64,000 nucleotides of DNA, from contig NZ_BJOR01000001.1 in assembly GCF_006540305.1 (NCBI RefSeq), positions 6,386,001 through 6,450,000 on the forward strand, read 5' to 3'. Shown piece after piece: positions 34,330 through 42,575 of the stretch (within the stretch, counting starts at the first letter, position 1; each line of letters opens with the position of its first letter). The notes under the pieces were generated by a model, which was given only the letters and a program-made list of their open reading frames with translations, ran no database searches and was not told the DNA's origin. Both the position numbers and the translations under genes were made by a program. The DNA is from Streptomyces sp. 6-11-2. GTDB lineage: Bacteria > Actinomycetota > Actinomycetes > Streptomycetales > Streptomycetaceae.

Positions 34330-35552
34330 AGCAGGTTCTTGGTCTGCTCGCCGATGCCGCCGCCACCCTGCCAGGTCACCTCGAACAGGTCCGCCGGGTG
34401 ATCGGGAAGGAGCCCGGCTTCGGCCCGAGGTCCCGGGGTTGCCCTTCGTCGGCCCGGAAGCGCCGGCTGATCATGGCGCCGGGCAGGCCACCGCCGAGTC
34501 CGACGGAGTTCGGCGCCTCGACGCCATGCGTCATCACGAGTGCCTCGGCCTTTGGTGCGGCGACGGTGACGCCGACCTCCGCCCCGAGACCCCCGCGGCG
34601 GCGACCGGCACCACCAGTACCGGGGGCGAGGCGCCGGTAGCGGTAGAAGGCGGGGTCTTCTGCTCGTTGACCTCCACGTCGGCGATCGAGGGACACGGGA
34701 CGTTGATCGGTCCGGCGGTGTTCTGCCCGTCGTGGTCGGCGAAGACACCGAAGCCGCCGGCCAGCGGGTCCGTCAGGTGGAGGCCGAACACCTTTCCGGG
34801 CCGGTCGCGGCCGGAGAGGTTGAACGTCGCCATCGTGCCGCTGCTGACGGCCTGGGCGCGGTGTGCGTACTTCGGCGAGGCGAACAGAAGCCGGTTCAGC
34901 GCCGCGGAGACGACGATGCTGACCGTCCAGACGGCCTCGACGGTGGCGGACCCGACCGGTGCCGGTGGTACCGCGGTGCAGACCAGTCCGTCCGGCACCG
35001 AGATCTCCACCGGGCGCAACAGGCCCTCGTTCCACGGGATCCGAAGCCCAGGGTGGGAATCACCGCACCGCGACGCCGTCGGCGAGGCCGGCGCGTGAGG
35101 AGTTCACGAAGCCGTTGGCCTGGGGCGAGGAACCGGAGAAGTCGAAGTGCAGACTGTCACCGCGTTTGGTCAGCACACAGTCGATGGTGAAGAGGAGGTT
35201 CTGCTTGCCGTCGTGCTCGAGGAAGTCGCGGGTGTGGACGACTCCGTCCGGCAGTTCGCGCAGGCGCGCGTACCAGTGCCTCGGCGTCGTCGACCATCGT
35301 GTGCATCACCGAGAGCACGGTGGACTTGCCGTACCGGTGGGAGAGTTCGGTGAGCCGCTCGGCCGCGACGTTCAGGGTGGCGATGAAGGCCCGGATGTCG
35401 AGGCCCACCTCGTCCGGAAGGCGCGACGCCGTGAGGATCATCTCAAGTACGTCCTCACGCAGTTCACCGCCGTCGACCAGTTTGACGGCCGGGATGCGCA
35501 GACCCTCCTGCCGCACCTCGGTGGCCTCGGGCGACCACGAGGCGAAGTCCAT
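34330..35552 (-). pseudogene. Decayed N-methylhydantoinase B (HyuB) gene
   Basis: Pieces in different frames follow the order of a HyuB/acetophenone-carboxylase B subunit: DIRAFIATLNVAAERLTELS and YGKSTVLSVMHTMVDDAEAL (about 35270-35450); then, after a frame change, LRELPDGVVHTRDFLEHDGK and FDFSGSSPQANGFVNSSRAG ending in a stop near 35060; then LRPVEISVPDGLVCTAVPPA and FNLSGRDRPGKVFGLHLTDP; and finally EVTWQGGGGIG near 34365. At least three frameshifts plus a missing N-terminus show the gene is dead. HyuB normally works with HyuA in ATP-dependent hydantoin or oxoproline hydrolysis; no hyuA is nearby. Confidence 0.75.
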
Positions 35553-35832
35553 GCCGCGTCCGCTGCGTACTGGCCCGCTTGGTCGACGCTGCCCGACGCC
35601 CGCGACTCGACAGGCATCGGCGGCCTGCCGGCGAGGTCCGCCACCGTTCACTGGGGCGGGCGCGACCGTCGAAGGCGAGAAAATACCTGGTCATGCGCAC
35701 ATTCTTGAACCAGGGAGCGGAGTAGAGTGAAAAAGCCGGGAGTTCTTCGCACACGGATTCCCCTGCGGGTGTCGTTCCCGGTGATCAATAACGCCGGGCT
35801 GTCGCAGACGAGCCCGGGGGCAGGTTCGCGCC

Positions 35833-36444
35833 ATGACCGTGACCATCGACCGTACGACATCGAGTGAGCGCGCACCCTCGCCGCCGGCCCGCCTGTCCCT
35901 GACACCGGCAAGCCGGGTTCCGGGCCAGCTGGACGGCGCGTGGTGGCCCCGCTCCCGTGACCTCACCCGTGAGCTGCCGCCCCTGGCAGCCGCACTGGAC
36001 AGCTTGTGGGGCCGGATCACGCGGATCGCGGTGAACCCGGCCCACTGGCCCGTCATCCCGCGCAAGGTGCCCGTCGCAGGGCACACCGTGCGCGTGGGAT
36101 GGTTCACCGACGAGCAGGATCCGCACAAACTGATCCTCCTTTCCTACACCGTCGGCCGCTGGGACCTGTTGGTGATTCCGCCGGAAACCGGTGCGGCTTT
36201 CGCCGCCCGGCTGCTGGCTGCCGCGGCTACCGTGGGCGGCCTTCGTACCGCCGGCGAGCTGATGGCGGACGAGGTCGCGACTGGCGACGGTATCGACGCC
36301 CGAGGCCGGGAAGCAGCAGACAGTGTCGATGCCCGAAGCCGGGAAGAAACGTGGGAGAACGATGGCGGGGCAGCGCCACCGTCGCCCCTGGCCCGGCACG
36401 TGGGCCGGGCGGGGCGTCCGTCCTCCTCCGGCCGGGAGAGGTGA
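35833..36444 (+). CDS. DUF5994 family protein
   Basis: 203 residues. DUF5994 landmarks: LTPASRVPGQLDGAWWPRSR, DLTRELPPLAAALDSLWGRI, HTVRVGWFTDEQDPHKLILL and RWDLLVIPPETGAAFAARLL, then a variable tail containing an internal duplication (DARGREAADS / DARSREETWE). Function unknown; the family is common in Streptomyces and often multicopy. The next gene starts 8 bp after its stop on the same strand, so the two form an operon. A decayed paralogue lies at 37247-37654. Confidence 0.85.
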   Translation: MTVTIDRTTSSERAPSPPARLSLTPASRVPGQLDGAWWPRSRDLTRELPPLAAALDSLWGRITRIAVNPAHWPVIPRKVPVAGHTVRVGWFTDEQDPHKLILLSYTVGRWDLLVIPPETGAAFAARLLAAAATVGGLRTAGELMADEVATGDGIDARGREAADSVDARSREETWENDGGAAPPSPLARHVGRAGRPSSSGRER

Positions 36445-36451
36445 GAGTGCC

Positions 36452-36661
36452 ATGACCGTCATCGCCGTGGCTGTGTTGCTCCTCGCGATCGCCGCCGGAG
36501 TCGCTCTGATCCACCGGCTCAACGCTCAGCACAACGAACGGATCACTGCTTTCCGCTACAGCGATGCCCTGCCGGGGATCGGCCGCCGGACCCGGAGGCA
36601 CCGCCGGCCGGCGGCAGACGGGACCGCCGACACGCCTCGACACGACGGAGAATGCGGATGA
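36452..36661 (+). CDS. Small membrane protein (69 aa), DUF5994 operon
   Basis: ATG at 36452, 8 bp after the DUF5994 stop, with GAGAGGTGAGAG upstream. One N-terminal membrane helix (VIAVAVLLLAIAAGVALIH) and a basic cytoplasmic tail (GRRTRRHRRP). No family recognised. Tight spacing suggests it is co-transcribed with the DUF5994 gene. Confidence 0.65.
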   Translation: MTVIAVAVLLLAIAAGVALIHRLNAQHNERITAFRYSDALPGIGRRTRRHRRPAADGTADTPRHDGECG

Positions 36662-36688
36662 CATCGGCCTTGGCCCGACTGGGGGCGG

Positions 36689-36718
36689 TGGGTGTGACGC
36701 CGACGCGTCACACCCACC
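36689..36718. promoter_or_regulatory. Inverted repeat upstream of the winged-helix gene
   Basis: ggtgggtgtgacgc is followed within a few bases by gcgtcacacccac, a near-perfect 13-bp palindrome with CG in the centre, about 90 bp before the winged-helix start. It could be a regulator site or a hairpin in the leader. The link to the winged-helix protein is inferred. Confidence 0.4.
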
Positions 36719-36804
36719 GACACGCCGCCTCGCGCTCGGGCTGCTTCGCTGCCGCCGAGGCCACACCGCGCACACCGGCAGGTAGGGGAAGAGGACGGAA
36801 CGTC

Positions 36805-37077
36805 ATGGCGACACTGCGCGAGCGGAAGACGTACCGCGAGAAGATCATGCGGGCTCTGTACCAGGCCACGGAAGGCGATCGCCTCCTGGGTGTCGACGGG
36901 GCGAAGCTCCGCAACGACCTCGGTATCCCTGAGCAGGATCTTGCTGCCGCCTGTACGTATTTGGCGGGCGAAGGCTGGGTCGTCGTCGACTGGGCGAGGG
37001 GCAATACGCCTGCGATGGTCACGCTGACGCACCAGGGAATCCGACAGATGGAGACAGAAGAGGAAGAGCGCGGCTGA
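36805..37077 (+). CDS. Small winged-helix-like protein (90 aa)
   Basis: ATG at 36805 after GGGGAAGAGGACGG. YREKIMRALYQATEGDRLLG and VDGAKLRNDLGIPEQDLAAA with CTYLAGEGWVVVDWARG, PAMVTLTHQGIRQMETEEEE show the helix-helix-helix-wing pattern of a compact DNA-binding domain. It may be a transcription regulator or a stand-alone winged helix. Upstream at 36690-36720 is an 18-bp inverted repeat (gtgggtgtgacgc against gcgtcacacccac) that could be its operator. Confidence 0.7.
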   Translation: MATLRERKTYREKIMRALYQATEGDRLLGVDGAKLRNDLGIPEQDLAAACTYLAGEGWVVVDWARGNTPAMVTLTHQGIRQMETEEEERG

Positions 37078-37201
37078 GCCGCCGCTTCGGTTTCCCGCAC
37101 CGAGGTGAATCTTCGGGAAAATTACTTATGCCAGAGTAAGTCCCTTCGGTGTAACGTGAAATTGGGCTGGCGCACGCTCACGTGCAATGGCCCGGAAGGG
37201 C

Positions 37202-37227
37202 GGCTCCGGCGGGTCTACGCCGGAGCC
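37202..37227 (+). terminator. Intrinsic terminator after the winged-helix gene
   Basis: A perfect 10-bp stem (37202-37211 with 37218-37227), 6-nt loop, followed by GTTTTCTT. This is the clearest Rho-independent terminator in the window. It lies 125 bp after the winged-helix stop and just before the decayed DUF5994 paralogue. Confidence 0.85.
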
Positions 37228-37246
37228 GTTTTCTTCGTAATGGCGC

Positions 37247-37654
37247 ATGGTGACCGCGATCGCGGGACATCGGTTCCGAGCTTCCCTTCCTTCGCTGATC
37301 ACCGTGTTGGCCGAGCATCTCGGATTTGTCACCCGTTTTGGTCTGGACGCCGGTGTCTGGGAGGGACTGCCGACCCGGCTGCTGGTCGACGACCGAGTCG
37401 TGCATATCGACTCCTTACCGGTCGGTGACGACACCGACCTCATCACCCGAGGCGATCGGGACCGTTTCTCCCTGCTGGTGGTCTCACCGGACACGCCGCC
37501 CGACGCGGCACGCGCCGGATGGCCAGGGCCCTCCGGGCCGACAGCGTCGCCGGGCCCGAACAGATCCTCATCGACACCGGCAGCGACACGCCGCATCCGC
37601 CGACCTGGCACCTCGTTGCCACATACACGCACGAGGGCGTCACCCACGTTCTGA
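37247..37654 (+). pseudogene. Decayed DUF5994 paralogue
   Basis: The segment FRASLPSLITVLAEHLGFVT, RLLVDDRVVHIDSLPVGDDT and GDRDRFSLLVVSPDTPPDAA lines up with the middle and end of the intact DUF5994 protein at 35833 (ELPPLAAALDSLWGRIT, HTVRVGWFTDEQ, RWDLLVIPPETGAAFAA). After DAARA near 37517 the frame is lost by 1 nt; MARALRADSVAGPEQILIDT continues it one frame over. The conserved N-terminus (WWPRSRDL) is missing. So it is 5'-truncated and frameshifted. Confidence 0.65.
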
Positions 37655-37705
37655 GGCCGGTTGTTCGAGGTCCGGGCGTTGGAGCGCCCCCGTCGTGCCA
37701 GGTCG

Positions 37706-38974
37706 CTAGATGCGGGCGAACCTCTCCGTCTGGTGGGCGAACTCCTGTGCCATGGCGGCGCTGACCGTGGGCTTGGTGTCGCGGATCGTGTCCAGGTAGT
37801 CGGCAGTGGTGGGAGCGGTCCGGGTTCCGGTGTCGAAGGTGCGCTCGAACTGGGCCTGGGAGACGGTGCGCGCCGCGTGGGCGATGTCGGCGGGGGTGAA
37901 TCCCTCGCTGGCGGACGCTAGTGCCGCGCTGTCGGCGTCCGCGCCCGCTCGGGCCAGGTAGCTTTCCCACAAGGCCGTCCTGGCGGTGTGGTCGGGAGGG
38001 CCGATCGGCAGCACGTAGTCGAAGCGGCCGTGCCGCAGGAACGCGGAGTCGAGCGTGGTCACGTTGTTCGTGGCGCAGACGAGCAGCCGCCCGTCCTGAC
38101 TTCGGAACCGGACGATCGCCTTGAGCAGTTCGTTCACGACGCCGACCGCGGTCGCGTCCGCGCCGCCGCGTTCGCCGGCGACTTCCTCGACCTCGTCGAT
38201 GAAGACCAGGACGTGCTCAAGCCGGGCGATCTCGTCGAAGCGCCGGTTCAGCCCGGTCGCCAGGCCGTACTCGGCGGCCAGACGTGCGGGGAACAGTTCG
38301 AGGAAGGGCCATGCCAGGCGGCTGGCGATCGCGTGCGCGAACGTGCTTTTGCCGGTCCCGGGCGGACCGAACAGCATCACTGCTCGCGGCGGCTCCACTC
38401 CGTGCTGGGCGGCCAGTCCGGGATGGGCCAGTGGCAGGACCAGGCGCCGCTCGATGAGCTGTTTCTCCCGCTGCATGCCCGCGACCTTCTGCCAAAGTCC
38501 CCCGGGCGGCAGCTCCGCTCCGAGCGAGGACAGCGTGCCGGCCGACCGCGGGGTCACCGGCCCGCGCTTTTCGAAGAAGACCAGCCCGGAGCGGGCAGCG
38601 AAGTCGCAGTTGCGCAGAGCGGCGGCACCCGTCTCACCCTCCGGCAGGACGGCGTGCACCGCTCGGACACCGTCGGCGAAGAGCCGTTGCTCGAGGGCCG
38701 TGATGAGGGCACTGCCCAGCCCGCGCTGCCGCCAGCCGGGCGCCATGCAGATGCGCAGAATCCAAGCCCGGTCGCCCTCCACCCTGCTCACCGCGGCGCC
38801 GATCAGCACGTCGTCCGCCGTGGCCACCACGGCCGGGTGGAGGGCCTGGAGGGCCGTCACGGCGTCCGAGAGCGGGAAGAGAGGTGGCTCTTCGGTCGTG
38901 CCGCTCTGCGCATCGACGCGGACCACCGCCTCGAGGTCGTCCTGGGAGTAGTCCCTGACACGCCAACCCGTCAT
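37706..38974 (-). CDS. GNAT acetyltransferase-AAA+ ATPase fusion
   Basis: 422 residues from the ATG at 38974 (GGAG upstream). Residues 1-135 are a GNAT domain (WRVRDYSQDDLEAVVRVDAQ, motif A ICMAPGWRQRGLGSALITAL, RNCDFAARSGLVFFEKRG). Residues 165-420 are a classical AAA+ module: Walker A GPPGTGKST (203-211), Walker B VLVFIDE (255-261), sensor-1 CATNN (300-304), Arg finger region HGRFDYVLP (Arg317) and a helical lid (EGFTPADIAHAAR). AAA+ proteins of this FtsH/VPS4-like class remodel or unfold proteins; the GNAT part would acetylate an amine. The fusion suggests acetylation coupled to remodelling. No obvious partner gene is adjacent. Confidence 0.85.
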   Translation of the reverse strand: MTGWRVRDYSQDDLEAVVRVDAQSGTTEEPPLFPLSDAVTALQALHPAVVATADDVLIGAAVSRVEGDRAWILRICMAPGWRQRGLGSALITALEQRLFADGVRAVHAVLPEGETGAAALRNCDFAARSGLVFFEKRGPVTPRSAGTLSSLGAELPPGGLWQKVAGMQREKQLIERRLVLPLAHPGLAAQHGVEPPRAVMLFGPPGTGKSTFAHAIASRLAWPFLELFPARLAAEYGLATGLNRRFDEIARLEHVLVFIDEVEEVAGERGGADATAVGVVNELLKAIVRFRSQDGRLLVCATNNVTTLDSAFLRHGRFDYVLPIGPPDHTARTALWESYLARAGADADSAALASASEGFTPADIAHAARTVSQAQFERTFDTGTRTAPTTADYLDTIRDTKPTVSAAMAQEFAHQTERFARI

Positions 38975-39053
38975 GATCAGCTCCGCGTGTTCGGTCGTAC
39001 TCCCATCATCGGCCGCTGCCCGACGTACGCGCACGGCCGGCTCGAATCCCCGG

Positions 39054-39212
39054 TCAACCGGTGCCGCGCCACTCGACCGGCAGGAGCGTCGCAAGGGAGT
39101 GGACCACCGCCCGGACCTCCTGCGCCGTACGTTCGACTTCGTGCTCCTCGATCAGTCCGTCGGTGAAGCACATGATCCGGTCTCCGCGGTCGAGGGCCAC
39201 TTCGGAGGTCAC
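39054..39212 (-). pseudogene. C-terminal scrap of a SpoIIE/PP2C-type phosphatase
   Basis: 52 codons reading VTSEVALDRGDRIMCFTDGL then IEEHEVERTAQEVRAVVHSL, the PGDRV-FTDGL-E motif at the end of SpoIIE-like phosphatases that act on anti-sigma-factor antagonists. Upstream sequence no longer matches the catalytic domain, so this is the tail of a lost gene. Confidence 0.55.
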
Positions 39213-39385
39213 GAGGCCGAATCAGTGAAGCGGTCCGAAGTTGTGACGGTTCCCAATCCCAGGCCGTGATCCTCTTCCAACTTGGTTGCCGAGTCAGCCA
39301 GTTGGCTTGGGGGGACTGGTAACAGCCGGCACCTCTTGACGGGCTGCTGAGACACGTAAGGGATTTTCGGGTCCGTGCAGGAGCG

Positions 39386-41623
39386 CTATACGTGGAAGGG
39401 CACGGTGGTGATGACGATTTTGGGGAGGGATCGCAGGGCGCGGCGCAGGCGTGGGGCGGTGCGGCTGTGGAGGAGTTGATGGCGCCGGTGCCGGGTGATG
39501 ATCTCGGGGAGGATCACCGTGAGGGTGAGGTCGGGGTGCTGCCGGTGCAGGGCCTCGATGTAGTGGACGAGAGGTGCCACGGTCGCCCGGTAGGGGGAGA
39601 CCACGATCTCCAGCGGGAGGTGGTCGCCCCACAACGTCCAGTAGGCGCGTACCCGTTCGGCTTCCTGAGGGGTGAGGCTGATGTGGAGGGCGAGCACGGG
39701 CTGGCGGAGAGAGGCCGCGTAGGCGAGGGCCCGCATGCCCGCGAGGTCGAGCGTCGCGAGGGCGACGACGGTGAGGTGGCGGATCTCCCCGGGCAGTTCC
39801 TCGTTCTCCGCGTTCGTCTCCGGCCGCGCCGCGTGCCGTCGCGGGGCGGGGGCCGCGTACGGCACGGCGGGCTCCGTACCCGGCCCCACGGCGGTGTGCG
39901 CGGGCAGTTCGACGGTGTGCGGGCGCAGGCGCAGGCGTGCCCGGACGGTGGCGTAGTGGTGCCGGATCCGCAGCGTCACGAGCAGGAACAGTCCGACGGC
40001 GACGATCGCCACCCACGCACCCGAAGTGAACTTGCTGATGCCCGCGGTGACGAAGACGACGGCCGACAGGAGGCCGCCCAGGGCGTTCAGGAGCAGGCTC
40101 TTGCGCCAGTGCCGGTCGCGCAGCCGCCACCAGTGCACGACCATGCCTGCCTGGGAAAGCGTGAAGGCGAGGAAGACACCGACCGCGTACAACGGGATCA
40201 GGGCCGCCGTCTGCCCGTCGAACGCCACGTAGACCAGGGTGGCGGCCACCGAGAGCAGGATGATTCCGTTGCTGTAGGCCAGCCGGTCGCCCAGCCGCAT
40301 GAAGACCCGGGGCGCATAGTCGTCGCGCGCCAGGAGGGACAGGACGCGGGGGAAGTCGTTGTACGCCGTGTTCGCGGCGAGGAGGAGGACGGCCGCGGTG
40401 GCGGCCTGGACGAAGACGTACATCCACCCGAAGCCGAAGCCGAGGTGGGCCAGTTGGGAGAGCACCGTCTCCCGGGTACTGGGCACCACGCCGACGAGAT
40501 GGGTCAGGACGACGATGCCGGCGAACATGGCGATGAGCAGTCCCACCATCCAGGTGAGCGTCGTACGGGCCTGGCGCCACTCCACGGGCTTGAACGCCGG
40601 TACCGCGTTGGAGATGGCCTCGATACCGGTCATCGCCGTGGCGCCGGACGAGAACGCCCGCATGATCAGGAAGAGTCCCGCGCTCTCGGTGACCGTGACC
40701 GCCGGGGTGGGGCGCGGCCGGAAGTCCTGCCCTGCCGCGTGGACGAGTCCCGAGACGATGAGGGCGAACATGGCGATGATGAAGGCGTAGGTGGGGGCGG
40801 CGAAGAGGGCGCCCGCCTGCCGGATGCCGCGCAGGTTTCCGGCGAGGAGAACCATGATCACCCCGACGCCGATGGGCACGGTGTCGGGGGCCAGTGACGG
40901 GATCGCCGAGGTGATGGCCGCCACGCCCGAGGCGATCGACACCGCGACGGTGAGGACGTAGTCGGTCATCAGTCCCGCCGCAGCCACCAGACCGGCCACC
41001 TGTCCGAGGTTGTCGCCGGCCACGATGTACGAGCCGCCGCCGTGCGGGTAGGCGCGGATGGTCTGACGGTACGACAGCCCGACCGCCAGCATGAGGAACA
41101 CGATCGCGCCGGAGACCGGGAACGAGTACGCCAGTCCGGCCGTTCCCGCGAGCACGAGGACCGCGAGCATGGCCTCGGGACCGTAGGCGACCGAGGAGAG
41201 CGCGTCGGCCGACAGCACGGGCAGAGCCACGAGCTTGCGCATCCGCTCGGACACCAGGGCGGAACTCCTCAGCGGCACCCCCAGGACGAGTCGCCGCGCC
41301 CACTCCTCGGCACGGCCCAGCCGACCACTGGGCGGTTCCTCCGTGTCGACCTGCTCGCTCGGCGAAGACGCCCCCAGGGGCGAGAGGGGAACCAGGCGCC
41401 CGAACCGGGCCGGCCGGAGCTGTGCCGCCGGGGGGAACGCGCCCAGGTCGGGGTCGACGGGCAGGGCGCGACGCCAAGTCTCGGGAGACGCCGACACCCG
41501 GCCCCAGGCACGGCCCACCCGGCGCAGGACGCGCAGCTGTTCCTCGTCCAGTTCGGCCAGTTGCGCGGCAGGTCCGGGCGGCCCCGTTGACTTCCCGCCT
41601 CGACTACCGTGTGTATCCGTCAC
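39386..41623 (-). CDS. Large APC-superfamily permease
   Basis: 745 residues from a GTG at 41623. After a soluble N-terminus of about 130 residues, 12 membrane helices follow (first: VLSADALSSVAYGPEAMLAVL; later: VVFLMLAVGLSYRQTIRAYPHGGGSYIV with the APC consensus GGGSYIVA). The C-terminal 180 residues are soluble, with LTVVALATLDLAGMRALAYA, LALHISLTPQEAERV and VILPEIITRHRRHQLLHSRT, resembling a USP-like domain. Such permeases carry amino acids or potassium; the substrate is unclear. It is a single gene between decayed sequences. Confidence 0.88.
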   Translation of the reverse strand: MTDTHGSRGGKSTGPPGPAAQLAELDEEQLRVLRRVGRAWGRVSASPETWRRALPVDPDLGAFPPAAQLRPARFGRLVPLSPLGASSPSEQVDTEEPPSGRLGRAEEWARRLVLGVPLRSSALVSERMRKLVALPVLSADALSSVAYGPEAMLAVLVLAGTAGLAYSFPVSGAIVFLMLAVGLSYRQTIRAYPHGGGSYIVAGDNLGQVAGLVAAAGLMTDYVLTVAVSIASGVAAITSAIPSLAPDTVPIGVGVIMVLLAGNLRGIRQAGALFAAPTYAFIIAMFALIVSGLVHAAGQDFRPRPTPAVTVTESAGLFLIMRAFSSGATAMTGIEAISNAVPAFKPVEWRQARTTLTWMVGLLIAMFAGIVVLTHLVGVVPSTRETVLSQLAHLGFGFGWMYVFVQAATAAVLLLAANTAYNDFPRVLSLLARDDYAPRVFMRLGDRLAYSNGIILLSVAATLVYVAFDGQTAALIPLYAVGVFLAFTLSQAGMVVHWWRLRDRHWRKSLLLNALGGLLSAVVFVTAGISKFTSGAWVAIVAVGLFLLVTLRIRHHYATVRARLRLRPHTVELPAHTAVGPGTEPAVPYAAPAPRRHAARPETNAENEELPGEIRHLTVVALATLDLAGMRALAYAASLRQPVLALHISLTPQEAERVRAYWTLWGDHLPLEIVVSPYRATVAPLVHYIEALHRQHPDLTLTVILPEIITRHRRHQLLHSRTAPRLRRALRSLPKIVITTVPFHV

Positions 41624-42306
41624 GCCGCGCAGTGTGGTCGATCAGCGCTCCCCGAGCGGCGATGACATGCCGGTCCGACGTGTGCGACTGTCTCCCTCGA
41701 GGTGAATCCGCGGCACGTGCCACGGCGCGGGAGTGCTACTCCGGCGTCCGCAGCCCTGCCTTCCACGACCTGCGTTCAAAGGGGCGGGCTGTGTGGCGTG
41801 TCGTCTTCTGGGCTGGTGGTGCCGGACAGAGTCATGGCCGTCCCTTTCGGAGCGACCCGCCAGTTTTCCCCGGCGAAAGGGGCCGGCCGTCCCAAGGGTG
41901 GCCCCGGTCGCCGGTAGTACGCTGGAAACATCGAGGGCATTCCGCACGTCAGTGCCATGTTGGCGTCGTCGTCGGGGAACAAGAGGCCGGGTGCTCGCAC
42001 GTAGCACCCGGATGAAGGTTTGCGCCATGAACGACCTTTTCCATACGCCCGCATCCCGTGGAAACAACCGGGCGCTGCGCATGCGAGACGGCCGTACCAC
42101 CGCCTGATCTGGGCCTTGGTACCACGCTGCACAGACAAGCGACGACCGGACGGCGTGTAGTGGCGTCATGCGGGAGATCCGGTCCGTGAACCACGGTCGC
42201 TGGCCGCCGTACAGGACGCGTACGACATCTTGGGAGTACGAGGGCGGTGCGGGCCCTGACCTGCAACGCGAAGCCGTAGGGGCGGCCGGGGCGCAGGAGG
42301 GACCGG
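41624..42306. other. 683-bp intergenic region with one strong hairpin
   Basis: No supported gene. A perfect 9-bp stem (41987-41995 with 42003-42011, 7-nt loop) has no T-tract. The region contains the promoter of the permease on the left and presumably that of the NfeD/flotillin pair on the right. Confidence 0.45.
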
Positions 42307-42534
42307 ATGACCGACCGAGAAGACGACGAAGACCAGAGCCCTGTGGGGGCGATCGGCCGGGTGACCGTGCCCATCCCTCCGGACGGCCCGGGGGAAGTGC
42401 TCGTGGCGGTACGCGGCGGGACCGAGGCATTCGCCGCGTGGTCGCGGCATCCCATACCCAAGCACGAGCGCGTCATTGTCGTGGACCGCACCTCGGCCCG
42501 CTCCGTGGTCGTGGAGCACTTTCCCGACCCGTGA
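42307..42534 (+). CDS. Short NfeD-like protein
   Basis: 75 residues, ATG after GGAGGG. GAIGRVTVPIPPDGPGEVLV and GTEAFAAWSRHPIPKHERVI, VVDRTSARSVVVEHF match the small beta-barrel (OB-like) C-terminal domain of NfeD proteins. Full NfeD proteins have a protease and membrane part, both missing here, so this is the minimal soluble form. It is 41 bp upstream of the flotillin gene on the same strand, the classic NfeD-SPFH pairing; the NfeD barrel is thought to help assemble flotillin rafts. Confidence 0.75.
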   Translation: MTDREDDEDQSPVGAIGRVTVPIPPDGPGEVLVAVRGGTEAFAAWSRHPIPKHERVIVVDRTSARSVVVEHFPDP

Positions 42535-42575
42535 ATCACGTTTCCCGTGAATCACGACCCCGACAGGAGAATTCC

